Assembly (NCBI RefSeq): GCF_025950085.1
Contig: NZ_JAPDDS010000008.1
Span: 209,094 to 273,093 of the forward strand
From: Luteolibacter flavescens
Lineage (GTDB): Bacteria; Verrucomicrobiota; Verrucomicrobiia; Verrucomicrobiales; Akkermansiaceae
DNA: 64,000 nucleotides
Direction: 5' to 3'
A program made the position numbers and the translations under genes. Shown in pieces: positions 52,549 to 62,032 of this stretch (positions within the stretch are counted from its first letter, which is position 1; every line of letters begins with the position of its first letter). The notes below the pieces were generated by a model. That model had not been told where the DNA came from. It made no database searches and saw only the letters and a list, made by a program, of their open reading frames with translations.

Positions 52549-53933
52549 ACGCAGACCACGAAATCCGACAATTGCCCCATGCCCTCGGTCCGGAGAAGTC
52601 CGTGCTGTCGAGCCTCTTCAAAGGGGATTGGACCCTGGAAGAAAGCCCGCTGCCGATCCATGCGGAACTCTTTTACCTGCCGGCGCATCGCATCCTTTTC
52701 GAGGACTTCGCAAGCGCCGGTAAGACATGGGAACTCGTTTCCACCTGCCAGCGTCTTCACGACAACGAAGCGCTCGACCTGGTAGGCGGGCCCGCCGGCC
52801 TCACCGACGTTTTCACCTACGCCCCGAATGGGCACCACTTCGTTCAACACTTGGAAATGCTCCGAGACCGCCACGCGCGCCGACTGGCTATTGCGGCCGC
52901 CACCGGAGCCATGGAGGCTGCTTACGACTGCTCCGATGGCGACAGCTACCTCCAGGCCCTCAGTGGGCCGGTTACTGCAGTTTTCGATGCCGCCGCCGCG
53001 GTGGAGGCACCTCGTGACACGAAGGCCTTGGCCCGCGAATTCCTCGCATCCTACGAGCGCCGGCTGAATGGCGAAGAGGTCGCCATGGGAATCCCGTTCG
53101 GAATCCCGGAGATAGATCACAATCTCCGCGGCATTCATCCCGGCCACTTCGGTATCATCTCCGGGCGATCTGGGGGCGGGAAATCGACCCTCGCAACCCA
53201 GATAGCGAGCAACCTGGCCACCGACAGCGTGCCGACGCTTTACCTGCCCCTTGAACGAGGTGACGTGTCGATTTTCGAACGATCGGTGATCCAGCAAGCC
53301 GGCGTGCATCACGGGGTCGTCAAGGACCCACGCGGCCACGCCAGCATGGACGGCAGGACAAAGCCGCTGGTGGAAGAGCTGAGGGCGGTCCGCGGGGCCG
53401 TGGAGAGGATCACGCATCATCTCTTTGTCCGGAAGCCCCCGAATCGGCGACTTGCCACCATCGTTGCGGAGATCCGCCGCTATCATCGTCGTCATTCTAT
53501 CAAGGTCGCTTTCGTCGATCACATCGCGCTCATCCGCGGGGAACGGGTGAAGGGGGACACCGGAGAGGCAGAGTTGCGCGGGATCTCGAACACCCTTCAG
53601 GAACTCGGCCACGAGCTCGGCATCTGCATCGTGGTGCTCTCACAAGTCACCGAAGATGCCGATACCAAAGGGGCGCGAGCGATCGAGGAAGATGCCGACT
53701 GGTGGCTCCACATCGCACAGGAGCGGGACAAGAAGAAAGAGAACTACGGGGAGCACCTTTACGTGCTGATTGCCAAGGACAGCCACAATTCCAAGACGGG
53801 CGAGCGCCTGCCGCTGATCCTAAACAAGGGCAATCTCCGCTTCGTGCACGGCTTCCCGGCACCCCAGGACGAACCTGTTAGAAAAGGCCGATTCCAACCC
53901 CAGTTCCCGGGTCACAAGCCGCCGAAATCGTGA
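52545..53933 (+). CDS. DnaB-like replicative helicase
   Basis: 462 aa. Helical N-terminal domain (LPHALGPEKSVLSSLF...HRILFEDFASAGK) and a RecA-like C-terminal domain with Walker A SGRSGGGKST (206-215), Walker B-like KVAFVDHIALI and the DnaB-specific arrangement LRGISNTLQELGHELGICIVVLSQVTEDAD. Probably unwinds the fork for the element's own replication. Coupled to the preceding initiator-like gene. Confidence 0.88.
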   Translation: MNADHEIRQLPHALGPEKSVLSSLFKGDWTLEESPLPIHAELFYLPAHRILFEDFASAGKTWELVSTCQRLHDNEALDLVGGPAGLTDVFTYAPNGHHFVQHLEMLRDRHARRLAIAAATGAMEAAYDCSDGDSYLQALSGPVTAVFDAAAAVEAPRDTKALAREFLASYERRLNGEEVAMGIPFGIPEIDHNLRGIHPGHFGIISGRSGGGKSTLATQIASNLATDSVPTLYLPLERGDVSIFERSVIQQAGVHHGVVKDPRGHASMDGRTKPLVEELRAVRGAVERITHHLFVRKPPNRRLATIVAEIRRYHRRHSIKVAFVDHIALIRGERVKGDTGEAELRGISNTLQELGHELGICIVVLSQVTEDADTKGARAIEEDADWWLHIAQERDKKKENYGEHLYVLIAKDSHNSKTGERLPLILNKGNLRFVHGFPAPQDEPVRKGRFQPQFPGHKPPKS

Positions 53934-54024
53934 AGGGGTAATCACCATTTTCCCCCGCCTACACGGGCGCGCGCGAGGGGTTCGGAGGTAATTTTTAGAG
54001 TCCAGAAAAAGCAGGCTGAATCCG

Positions 54025-54456
54025 ATGAACAGTCAGGACGAAATGGAGTTCTTGAAATCCCTTGGGAGTAGCGATCTCGCTGCCCTCGGGAAGCTTTGGG
54101 GCGACGACAAGCCGACGGCTGAACCAGGCGGAGAGGGACCCACGGTGGCGGAGTGCCCGAACCATCATCTTTACCGCGACCGGAAGAAGGGCTGGGTGAT
54201 GCGATGCACGCTCTTCACCAGCCGAAAGGTGATCGGCCGTCGTCTGAAGTTCCCATTGAGCACGGACAATGTCGGGGAAGCGCGGCTCCGCCGGGATCTG
54301 CTCATCCGCAGCCTGCGGATGTTGGGACTGCAGATCGTGACCCGCATGCAGCGGAAGCAAGGGGACGGCATCGAGAGCCACCAATCCCGTCGATCGAACC
54401 AACAGCATATCCGCCAAGTTGAAGCTCCCTGCGATGAAAATGGGGGCCAGTCGTAA
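54025..54456 (+). CDS. free-standing integrase arm-binding-domain protein
   Basis: 143 aa. Residues about 44-98 (CPNHHLYRDRKKGWVMRCTLFTSRKVIGRRLKFPLSTDNVGEARLRRDLLIRSLRMLG) have the three-strand-plus-helix pattern of the N-terminal domain of tyrosine integrases; compare KGWLLHIP..RRYFSTRDLATAEAKKVRNDY in the integrase at 49758. No catalytic domain follows. It might bind arm sites and modulate recombination, or be a remnant. The last 35 residues are low complexity. Confidence 0.55.
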   Translation: MNSQDEMEFLKSLGSSDLAALGKLWGDDKPTAEPGGEGPTVAECPNHHLYRDRKKGWVMRCTLFTSRKVIGRRLKFPLSTDNVGEARLRRDLLIRSLRMLGLQIVTRMQRKQGDGIESHQSRRSNQQHIRQVEAPCDENGGQS

Positions 54457-54460
54457 CCCT

Positions 54461-54736
54461 ATGAACCCAGATCCATCCATGAACAATACCCCCATGACCG
54501 ACATGCCATCGGGCACCAGCGAAGCTGGCCCACAATCTTCCTGCGCTCCCACGGTTGGGACATCGACAAACCTCCCCTCGCCTGCGGCTGACCATGGCAT
54601 GAAAGGCGCTGCAGCAGCGGGGGGAGAAAAGCCGGAGTCCGACGCCCAGCGGCTCGCGCGGCTGGAGCGCGATCACGCCGCCCTCCGCAAGGACTTCGAA
54701 ACCTTCAAGCGGCGCGTCGGACTCGGATTCATCTGA
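54461..54736 (+). CDS. small coiled-coil protein upstream of the tail-hub-like gene
   Basis: 91 aa: a methionine-, serine- and proline-rich, disordered-looking first half and a C-terminal helix AQRLARLERDHAALRKDFETFKRRVG, a short coiled coil. It ends three bases before the next ATG, so it is probably cotranslated with the tail-hub-like protein. Start uncertain (upstream in-frame ATGs at 54419 and 54434). Confidence 0.5.
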   Translation: MNPDPSMNNTPMTDMPSGTSEAGPQSSCAPTVGTSTNLPSPAADHGMKGAAAAGGEKPESDAQRLARLERDHAALRKDFETFKRRVGLGFI

Positions 54737-54739
54737 GCC

Positions 54740-57427
54740 ATGAGCGCAAACTGGGCAATCAACGGACAGTCCCTGGCGGCGCTGGGGCTGGAATTTGCAG
54801 GCGGGACCTTCAATACCGGCACGGCGTCGATCATGACGCTGCGGCGGGTGGCGGACATGGACGAGGCCGACGTGCTGGCATGGGGGGCGGCGGTGACGCT
54901 GACGCGGGACGGAGTGCCGTTTTTCCAAGGCAAGGTGGATTCCCTGCCGACCAGTGCCACGGGCACCTCGGAAGGGCAGGACATCGAGATCGTGGACGCG
55001 TGGCAGGAGCTGGAGCAGACGACCTACAAGGAGTCATGGGGCGCGGGAGCGGGCAGCGTGATGCTGCCCGTGGCCATTCTCGGGCGGCGGTCGAACGGCA
55101 GCGCGTGCACGGATGCGGAGCAGATCCGGGAGGCGGTGGACTACGCGGCCAGCGTGGGCGTGGCGATCCAGATGGGCAGTGTACCGGCCGGACTGCCGCT
55201 GTGGCAGACGGAGGTGCGGAACATCACCGTGGCGGAGGTGATCCGGGTCTCGCTGCGCTTCCACCCGGACTGGGTGCCGTGGATCGATCACAGCACCTCG
55301 CCGCCGACGCTGAACATCACCGCGAGGTCGGCCATGGCCACCCGCACGATCGACATCGCCGGCGGTGAGGTGGAGAGCGTGAAGATCCGGCGCCGGGACG
55401 ACCTGAAGCCGGATGCGGTACAGATCCTCTACCTGAATGCGACCATCATCGACGGCACCACCTTCCGCGACTGGATCGAGGACCGCTTCCCCGAGGCGGG
55501 GCCATCGGCGGGCCCGCGTGTGATTTCCAATGTCATCGAGCTGGCCGGCGCGCAGATGCAATTCCAGAAGCAGAGGATCAAAACCCGCCCTCTCCCCACC
55601 AACCATGGCGAGATGCGCGAGTGGCTGAAGAAGAAGTATCCTCAGCTCAAAGACGTCCTGGATGCCCACTGGAACGTCAAGATGCTCTCCAAGGAGCTGG
55701 TGCCGGAGCCTGATGCGGAGGACGACCCGGACCCGGAGCCGGTCAATCCGCGTGCCCGGCGCATCACCGTCGAATCCGTGGACGATCTCCCGCGGGAGCT
55801 GGTCAAGGGAAGCATCGAGGACTGGATGCGTCGGAAGGTCGGGCGGGTGCGCATCGGCTACAATCTGCAGATCTCTCCGAATGCCAGCGCTGCCTCCCGC
55901 AAGGCACTCGAGCCGATCGCCTCCAAGGTGGCGCTCTCCCCGGTGGCCACGAATGCGATCACGAAGATCTACAAGGGCGTCACCCAATGGGTGGACGGGG
56001 AGACGGCCCCGGCGGGCATCGCCGAAGAGGTCTATAACAGCCTCCTGGCCTACCAGTTCGAGGGCAGCATTACCACCGTGGCAGAGGACGTCACCGGCGA
56101 TCGTTTCCACGGGTGCAAGATCAACGTGGCCGGCGGCAAGGGTGAATGGGCGAGCATGGGGGCCATGGTGCACGCGGTGAGCTTCGACATTGCCAAGGGT
56201 GCGATGACCATTGGGCTGGGCCCGTCACACTGGTCAGCGGCGCAGGACATCATGGACCTGAAGCGGATGCTGCGGGGCCGTGGCGTGACGTGGATGAGCG
56301 AGGCCGAGCGCACGTCGAACGAGCTCGGCGCGGAGGGAGAGCCGGGCAGCAAGGGCGACACTGTGACCGGCTTCGACATCCCGGACACCGAGGAAGAGCA
56401 CGAAGCACCGATTCGCCCGATGTTCAGCCCCTACATCGGCGGCGACAACGGGACCAGCCTCTACTTCACGCCTGGCACCGTGCGATTCGTGCGGCTGGGC
56501 GAGGAAGATCCCGCCGACAGCGACCCGCTCGCGGGCACGCAGGTTACGCCGCTTTTCCCGACGATCAACGGGGAGCCGATGGACTCGGCCAATCCGTCGG
56601 CCTTCGACGTCAGCGCCCGGACCGATTGCTCGGTGTGGCTCATCACAGACCGCATCCGGTGCTCCAATGCGTCTTTCGTGCCCGGAGACGACAGCACCGA
56701 GACCAACCGTCTCGCGATCTTCGCCCGTGCCGAGAAACCGCCCAAGGAGGACGGTGAGATCCACACGTGCGTGGCCAAGATGGACTTCGAGACCGTGGCC
56801 GGCGTGAAGACGATCACGAACCTGAAGCAGCTCGTGCAGGGGCACGTCGATGTGTGGTTCAAGTGCCTGAATGACCAGAGCTCCGAAGCCGCCGGAAGTT
56901 CGCAGGATGAGGAATTCGCCAGCGAGGACTTTGAGAGTGACGACGAGATCGACCCGGACCCAAGCGATTCCAAGGACTGCAAGTTCCGCATGGCCGCGAA
57001 GTGGGACAACCGCAGCGAGTGCTACGTCCGTGGCCGAGAAGCCTACGCAGTTTGGGAAGTGATGATCGGCATCAGCTCGCTCAAGAACAAATGCCCCGGC
57101 GGGTGGAAGGCCAAGATCACGATGCCCGGCGGCCAGAGCGCACCCTACAATGGACAGGCCACCGAAGGGAACATCCTGATCGTTCCGCTCACGAAGATGA
57201 TCAACCGCTTCGGCGCGCGCTTCCGCTTCTTTTACCCACCTGCGTGCGAGCCGACGGCCCTGTCCGTCACCATCATCGGTGACTCGGGAGACGAGGAAGA
57301 ACCGCACGAGTGCTGCGACACGAATTTCACGCAGTCCTTTCCCAGCTCGTGGCCGCGCCACTGCCACAGCACCTGTTCCACCACCGTGATTCCCCCGCCG
57401 GACACGGAAGTCCCCCCACCGCCATGA
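54740..57427 (+). CDS. phage tail-hub/baseplate-like protein
   Basis: 895 aa. The start (SLAALGLEFAGGTFNTGTASIMTLRRVADMDEADVLAWGAAVTLTRDGVPFFQGKVDSLP) has the pattern of tail-hub first domains, with the field around TLTRDGVPFFQGKV typical of gp27/gpD-like proteins. Then come NITVAEVIRVSLRFHPDWVPWID and a late beta-rich, acid-rich C-terminus (PDPSDSKDCKF, GDSGDEEEPHECC) ending in a proline tail. Inferred from motifs only. It overlaps a glycosyltransferase-like gene by ATGA. Confidence 0.6.
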   Translation: MSANWAINGQSLAALGLEFAGGTFNTGTASIMTLRRVADMDEADVLAWGAAVTLTRDGVPFFQGKVDSLPTSATGTSEGQDIEIVDAWQELEQTTYKESWGAGAGSVMLPVAILGRRSNGSACTDAEQIREAVDYAASVGVAIQMGSVPAGLPLWQTEVRNITVAEVIRVSLRFHPDWVPWIDHSTSPPTLNITARSAMATRTIDIAGGEVESVKIRRRDDLKPDAVQILYLNATIIDGTTFRDWIEDRFPEAGPSAGPRVISNVIELAGAQMQFQKQRIKTRPLPTNHGEMREWLKKKYPQLKDVLDAHWNVKMLSKELVPEPDAEDDPDPEPVNPRARRITVESVDDLPRELVKGSIEDWMRRKVGRVRIGYNLQISPNASAASRKALEPIASKVALSPVATNAITKIYKGVTQWVDGETAPAGIAEEVYNSLLAYQFEGSITTVAEDVTGDRFHGCKINVAGGKGEWASMGAMVHAVSFDIAKGAMTIGLGPSHWSAAQDIMDLKRMLRGRGVTWMSEAERTSNELGAEGEPGSKGDTVTGFDIPDTEEEHEAPIRPMFSPYIGGDNGTSLYFTPGTVRFVRLGEEDPADSDPLAGTQVTPLFPTINGEPMDSANPSAFDVSARTDCSVWLITDRIRCSNASFVPGDDSTETNRLAIFARAEKPPKEDGEIHTCVAKMDFETVAGVKTITNLKQLVQGHVDVWFKCLNDQSSEAAGSSQDEEFASEDFESDDEIDPDPSDSKDCKFRMAAKWDNRSECYVRGREAYAVWEVMIGISSLKNKCPGGWKAKITMPGGQSAPYNGQATEGNILIVPLTKMINRFGARFRFFYPPACEPTALSVTIIGDSGDEEEPHECCDTNFTQSFPSSWPRHCHSTCSTTVIPPPDTEVPPPP

Positions 57428-58059
57428 CCGCGACGATTTTCACCCATCCTCCCGACTATGCCCAAGCCGCTCTCGCCGGCCGTGCGCTGCGATCGTGCGG
57501 CGTGAAGGTCGTGCTAGCCATCGATGCCGCAGACCCGGTGCCCGAGGTAGAGGGATGCCGCGTGGCGCGCACCACCTTCCGCCGCTTGGGCAACCTGAAT
57601 GGCAAGGCCTGCGTCGAGGGCATCCTGGCCACGATACAGGAGAATGCCGACGGCGATCCCTACCAGATGAAGGTGGACAGCGACACGCTCGTCATGGGCC
57701 TTGGATGGCTGGAAGGCCGCATCGAGCCTGCGGTGGGAATGCATCACCGCATCCCTCCGCACGATCGCTTCATGTTCGGAGCCGCCTACGCACTGCGCAC
57801 CGATCTGTTAGACGACTACCGGGCCGCCGCGGCGATGCTCCCAGAGTCCGATCACTACTCGGAGGACGTCGAGATCGGCAAGCTGCTGCCCGGAATCCAC
57901 GCCTACGAGAACCTCGCCGCCGATTGTCCGTTCGCCGCCTACTCGTGGAAGTCCGCCCGAACCATCGAGGACTGGAAGCGTTACGAGATCCTGATTTTCC
58001 AGCGCTTCCAAGGTCGCAACCGCCGCGACATCCGCGAGACCATGCAACTCTTCGTGTGA
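57424..58059 (+). CDS. GT-A-fold glycosyltransferase-like protein
   Basis: 211 aa. MTATIFTHPPDYAQAALAGRALRSCGVKVVLAID starts like a nucleotide-sugar-binding Rossmann half; YQMKVDSDTLVMG holds a DxD metal-binding motif (Asp85-Ser-Asp87), followed by acceptor-side sequence FMFGAAYALRTDLLDDY. The start overlaps the tail-hub-like gene (ATGA) and its end overlaps the fusion gene (GTGA), so the three are translated as a block. Substrate unknown. Confidence 0.65.
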   Translation: MTATIFTHPPDYAQAALAGRALRSCGVKVVLAIDAADPVPEVEGCRVARTTFRRLGNLNGKACVEGILATIQENADGDPYQMKVDSDTLVMGLGWLEGRIEPAVGMHHRIPPHDRFMFGAAYALRTDLLDDYRAAAAMLPESDHYSEDVEIGKLLPGIHAYENLAADCPFAAYSWKSARTIEDWKRYEILIFQRFQGRNRRDIRETMQLFV

Positions 58060-60299
58060 AACCGTTCTTCCTCATCACCCAACCCCGGGCCGGCGGCACC
58101 GCGCTGGCACAGATCATCGACCGCAGCACGGGCAACCGCTGCGCCGGCGAGAGCTTCGAATTCCTTGAGCAGCTCCACGCGATCGAGCGCGCCCCCCGGG
58201 ACTTCGCCAAGGGGCATGGCGGCGAGCCTTGGGGCAGGAATGCCGTGCCGCCGTCCACCTGGGCACCCGCCTTTGACGATGCGCTGCGGCAATGGACCGG
58301 AGCGGATATGGCGGCGTGGAACCACGGGGCCAGATCGAGCTATTTCGGTCGCGAGGGATGGACCGAGGCAGTCGAGCGGTGGAGCTGGCTGCTGCAGGCC
58401 TTCCCGGACAGCAGGATCGTCTTCCTCTCCCGGACGCCGGATGACGAGCAGGAGATCTCCCTGGTGCACACCTACCCGCTGTGGATTCCGTCCTTCGCCG
58501 AGTGCCACGGAGGCGTGCTGAGAAAGGCCCGCGAGATGCGCGACCATTTCGAGGACTTTCACGTGATGAACCCCGGGAGGACCGTCCACCTCGACATGCG
58601 CGACCTTACCGACCTTCCCGGACTCTCCGCGAAGCTGGCACGGATTGGCATCCTGATCCAGCCCGCCGCCTGGCGCGCGGTTGAAGAGGTCCGCCCCGGC
58701 CAGCTCGGTGCCGTTCGCGCCGAGATCAAGCGGCTGATCCACGAGCGGGAAATTGTGGAGCCATCCAGCGATTCCCACGGCATTGACTTCTACGGATCGG
58801 AGAACCCATACGCGGCTCAAGAAGCTGCCGACAACGCCCGCTTGCGCGATGAACCACAGCGAAAATCCGACGTGGCCAAGGTGTTCCGCCCGCCGATTCC
58901 TGAGCCCTGTCCCGGGCTGAAGGTCGAGATCCACACGCTGCGCCATGGTGAGCCTGATTGGCTGGCCGAGTGCGCGGCTAGCCTCGATGAGTGGTGCTGG
59001 CGGCAGGGATACCCTCTCCACGTGAGTGGGCTGAACCCCGACTATCCGGAGGCGAAATTCTGCGAGGTGGACATGCTGCGGCAGTTCCTTGCCGGCGATG
59101 CCGACTTCATGCTCTACGTCGATGCGGATGTGATGGTGCATCCCTCCGCCCCTGCGCCTGCCTTCCTCCGCTCTGGCGGCTTCCACGTGATGCCGGACAA
59201 GCCTTACAAGAAGGTCTCCGGGGTGTGGCCGGAATGGATGGCCGAACACTTCCCCGAGCTCGATCCCTTCGCTTGGACCTATCGGAATGCGGGAGTGTGG
59301 GGATGTGACCGGGCCGCCGCAGAGGCGATGCTGGCCGTGATACGCGAGCCCTACATCTCCGGGCACCAGGAGCAGCACCAGTTCAACGCGTGGCTGGCGG
59401 AAGCCGCCGTGAAGGGAATGGAGGTCCACGAGCTGAGCCCGGAATGGAACCGCTTCCCTGACAAGCAGACCGGGCCCGCGTGGTTCCACCACCTGGCCGG
59501 AGGATCGAAGATTCGGAAGCTCAAGAGGCTCCGCCGAGCCGGCTACCTGCCCGCGCGCCCGGAGGCCTTCCCTGAGCAAGAGAGCACCGGTGAGCGCGCC
59601 GTGTGCTGGCTGTGGAAGGCGGATGCCGCCGGCTGGGATGAACTTCGGCACAGCATGCGCTCCGTGCGCGAGAACCTGACGGAAACGGTCCCCTTCCACC
59701 TCTTCGCAGACGAGCGCCCGGACTGGCTGGACGATCACGCCGGCGTCACCTTTCACCTGACGCCCAGCTACCCGGAGGCGATAGCCAGAGCGGTGCAGAT
59801 CGCGGACGAGGTGCTGCTCTTCAACGATGACATTTTCCTGCTCAAGCCGCAGTCGTGGGATGACTTCCGGGTCGCCATCTACCGCGGCGTGGAGCTGGTG
59901 CGGGACATCCGTGACAACCTGGTATGCACGAACCGCTGGCGGCAAGGTGTGGGCCGGGCAGCGCTCTCGCTCTATCACCACGGGCACGGAACCGTGCGCG
60001 ACTTCAGCACCCACACGCCCTATCTCTTCCAGCGCGGGCGTTCCATTACCACTATGCAGCGCCACGGCTGCTGGTGGAAGATGCCCTTTGAGACCCTGTA
60101 TCACACGGACCACGGCACGCCGTGCCGGCGGATGGACGGGGACAAAACCACCTCGCTGCCTTCCGAGGCCCGCTTCCTGAACCACGGGAGCCAGACGCCA
60201 GAGCTGGCGCTGAGACAGGCGATCTCATCCCGCTTTGCCACCGCGCCGTGGGAGATGGATCACAAGAATGTGATGGCAGGAGATAAGGCGACCGTGTAG
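58056..60299 (+). CDS. trifunctional glycan-tailoring fusion: sulfotransferase-like / glycosyltransferase / Stealth-like phosphotransferase
   Basis: 747 aa from a GTG overlapping the previous stop. Residues 1-235: FLITQPRAGGTALAQIIDRS is a PAPS-loop-like P-loop as in sulfotransferases, with RIVFLSRTPDDEQEISL as the 3'-phosphate region. 288-500: GT-A-like domain, LYVDADVMV with DxD at 356-358. 513-700: ELRHSMRSVRENL..DERPDWLDD..VLLFNDDIFLLKP (NDD 590-592), which follows the conserved region 2 pattern of Stealth sugar-1-phosphate transferases. The domain assignments are inference from motifs. Confidence 0.68.
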   Translation: MKPFFLITQPRAGGTALAQIIDRSTGNRCAGESFEFLEQLHAIERAPRDFAKGHGGEPWGRNAVPPSTWAPAFDDALRQWTGADMAAWNHGARSSYFGREGWTEAVERWSWLLQAFPDSRIVFLSRTPDDEQEISLVHTYPLWIPSFAECHGGVLRKAREMRDHFEDFHVMNPGRTVHLDMRDLTDLPGLSAKLARIGILIQPAAWRAVEEVRPGQLGAVRAEIKRLIHEREIVEPSSDSHGIDFYGSENPYAAQEAADNARLRDEPQRKSDVAKVFRPPIPEPCPGLKVEIHTLRHGEPDWLAECAASLDEWCWRQGYPLHVSGLNPDYPEAKFCEVDMLRQFLAGDADFMLYVDADVMVHPSAPAPAFLRSGGFHVMPDKPYKKVSGVWPEWMAEHFPELDPFAWTYRNAGVWGCDRAAAEAMLAVIREPYISGHQEQHQFNAWLAEAAVKGMEVHELSPEWNRFPDKQTGPAWFHHLAGGSKIRKLKRLRRAGYLPARPEAFPEQESTGERAVCWLWKADAAGWDELRHSMRSVRENLTETVPFHLFADERPDWLDDHAGVTFHLTPSYPEAIARAVQIADEVLLFNDDIFLLKPQSWDDFRVAIYRGVELVRDIRDNLVCTNRWRQGVGRAALSLYHHGHGTVRDFSTHTPYLFQRGRSITTMQRHGCWWKMPFETLYHTDHGTPCRRMDGDKTTSLPSEARFLNHGSQTPELALRQAISSRFATAPWEMDHKNVMAGDKATV

Positions 60300-60308
60300 G
60301 CAGGTCCT

Positions 60309-60755
60309 ATGAAAGCGCTCCTCCTGCCCTTCCTGCTTTGCGCCGCCGCCCTTGCCGAGCCGACGGTACCGGCCGTGGATCAGAAGCCAGCCGCCACGGT
60401 GGTGGAGAAGCCGATCGCCAAGCTGGCGAAGCTGGAGACACGGGAGCGCTACACCTTCATTGAGGTGCAGATCCTCGAAAAGGTCCCGGATGGCGTCTAC
60501 ATCCGCCACAAGGAGGGAGTGCCCCCCCGCGGTGTCGAATCACTTTTGAAATACGGTGGACTGAGCTTCATTCCATACGAGTCACTGCCCGATGCGGTCC
60601 GCAAGCAGATGGGAGGCTTCACAGCTCCCGAAGCTCGCAAGTTTCGTGAGAAGAAGGCGGAGGCAGACAAGGTCGGCGACCGCCACATCTTAACGGAGCA
60701 CAAGGATTTCATCGCTTACGATCCGAAAGGGGATCGTAACTTTGCCGGAGAATAG
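60309..60755 (+). CDS. small exported protein of unknown function
   Basis: 148 aa with signal peptide MKALLLPFLLCAAALA, then a charged domain (KLETRERYTFIEVQILEKVPDGVYIRHKEGVPPRGVESLLKYGGLSFIPYESLPDAVRKQMGG). Starts nine bases after the fusion gene. A lysis or envelope role is possible but nothing shows it. A hairpin at 60756-60785 (GGGGCCA/TGGCCCC) follows the stop directly. Confidence 0.6.
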   Translation: MKALLLPFLLCAAALAEPTVPAVDQKPAATVVEKPIAKLAKLETRERYTFIEVQILEKVPDGVYIRHKEGVPPRGVESLLKYGGLSFIPYESLPDAVRKQMGGFTAPEARKFREKKAEADKVGDRHILTEHKDFIAYDPKGDRNFAGE

Positions 60756-60919
60756 GGGGCCAGTGGAGCACATGGGCATGGCCCCGTGAGCGTGCATCAT
60801 TGCGCCGTTATGAAGGTGAGGAAAATTGAACAGACTACTCCTAGGCGCAACATGCTGCTGGTAGGGGCTTTCAATGCCTTCATTGACTGCCGCTCGCTCG
60901 GTAAATCTCTCCCCTGCTC

Positions 60920-61483
60920 GTGAAGCGGAAAGCATCCAAATCGAAGCCCGCGAGCAAGCCGCGCGGGCGCCCCACGAAGTTCACGCCGGCACGCGCAGCG
61001 AAGATCTGCGCCGAGCTTTCGGAGGGCAAGCCCTTGACATTGATCTGCAAGTCCAAGGGAATGCCGTGCGACTCGACGGTGCGGGACTGGGTCAAGGCTC
61101 ATCCCAAATTCGCCGAAGACTACCGCTTCGCCCGAGAGATGGGATTTGATGCCATCGCATGGCAAATCCTCGCAATCGCGGACAACACCGGCCACGAAGA
61201 CAAAGACACCATCAAAACTGATTTTGGTGATGTTCCGAACAAGGAGTGGGTGATGAGGAGCAAGCTGCGCGTAGACGCGCGTTTCCGCCTCCTCCGGGTT
61301 TGGGACCCGTCGCGATACGGAGAAAAGGTCGCCACTGAGATCACCGGTAAAGACGGAGGCGCGTTGAAAATTGTAGCTGATGAGGAGACGCTAAGTAAAA
61401 TCAAGGCTGCAAGCGCCATTGCATCCTTCGTGCGACCTCCAGGGGCGTATTTCAGCGGTGAGCGGAAGGGGATGGGCGGCTAG
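60920..61483 (+). CDS. phage terminase small-subunit-like protein
   Basis: 187 aa. GRPTKFTPARAAKICAELSEGKPLTLICKSKGMPCDSTVRDWVKAHPKFAEDYRFAREMGFD is the HTH of one TerS group, and ARFRLLRVWDPSRYGEKVATEITGKDGGAL is its typical second half. TerS recognises the packaging site and starts genome packaging. GTG start. The large subunit is not visible downstream in the window, so the packaging genes may continue beyond the IS or have been lost. Confidence 0.83.
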   Translation: MKRKASKSKPASKPRGRPTKFTPARAAKICAELSEGKPLTLICKSKGMPCDSTVRDWVKAHPKFAEDYRFAREMGFDAIAWQILAIADNTGHEDKDTIKTDFGDVPNKEWVMRSKLRVDARFRLLRVWDPSRYGEKVATEITGKDGGALKIVADEETLSKIKAASAIASFVRPPGAYFSGERKGMGG

Positions 61484-61589
61484 CCCGCTAATTCGCCCGC
61501 GAAAGCCACCTAGAGGCATCTATGCTCAGTTATGTTTGAAGGGATCGACCCAAAAGCCTTTGGGGGAAAGTTGCTCCTGCTTTTCGCAC

Positions 61590-61871
61590 ATGCTGGATGC
61601 GGGACGCATTCGCAGCGTGAACCATCTTCTTTCAAAGTGTCCGTGGGTGGACCGGCACGAGAGATGCGAGCTCTGCGGCATGCCAAGAATTCCCAACCGA
61701 CGAAACCCCGACGCGCCCTCGAACAGCGCCGGCCTTATCTTTATCATCGTTGTGGTGGTAATCGCAGCAGTTGTCATTGCGATTATCCGGAACACCTGGC
61801 CGTCGGCTGATCGATTGCCAACTGACACACCACAGCCCGTCGAGGCTCCCACGTCGGCCAGTGACCGGTAG
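61590..61871 (+). CDS. small zinc-ribbon membrane protein candidate
   Basis: 93 aa: CPWVDRHERCELCGMP is a CxnCxxC zinc-ribbon-like segment and AGLIFIIVVVVIAAVVIAIIRNTW a single strong membrane helix, followed by a polar tail. Coding status rests on the helix and motif only; an earlier in-frame start at 61419 is possible but overlaps the terminase gene. Confidence 0.4.
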   Translation: MLDAGRIRSVNHLLSKCPWVDRHERCELCGMPRIPNRRNPDAPSNSAGLIFIIVVVVIAAVVIAIIRNTWPSADRLPTDTPQPVEAPTSASDR

Positions 61872-62032
61872 CCCTGCCTCTTTGCACTGCCAGGGCGGAT
61901 GAATCCAAGACCAAAGCGTCACGCAGGGTGAATGTCGGTATTGTTGCTATTGCAGTCATCCGACCTGCTGACTGCGGTTTAGGTCAAATTTCGTATCGTG
62001 CCTGCGAGCAGAGGAGGCACGTCCAGCTCCGA

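Noticed and set aside
51900..53612. 570-aa reverse ORF over the replication genes
   Set aside because: Antisense to the helicase; repeated serine/proline/arginine composition only.
57981..60185. 734-aa reverse ORF over the glycan enzyme genes
   Set aside because: Shadow of the forward fusion gene, which has motifs and coupled starts.
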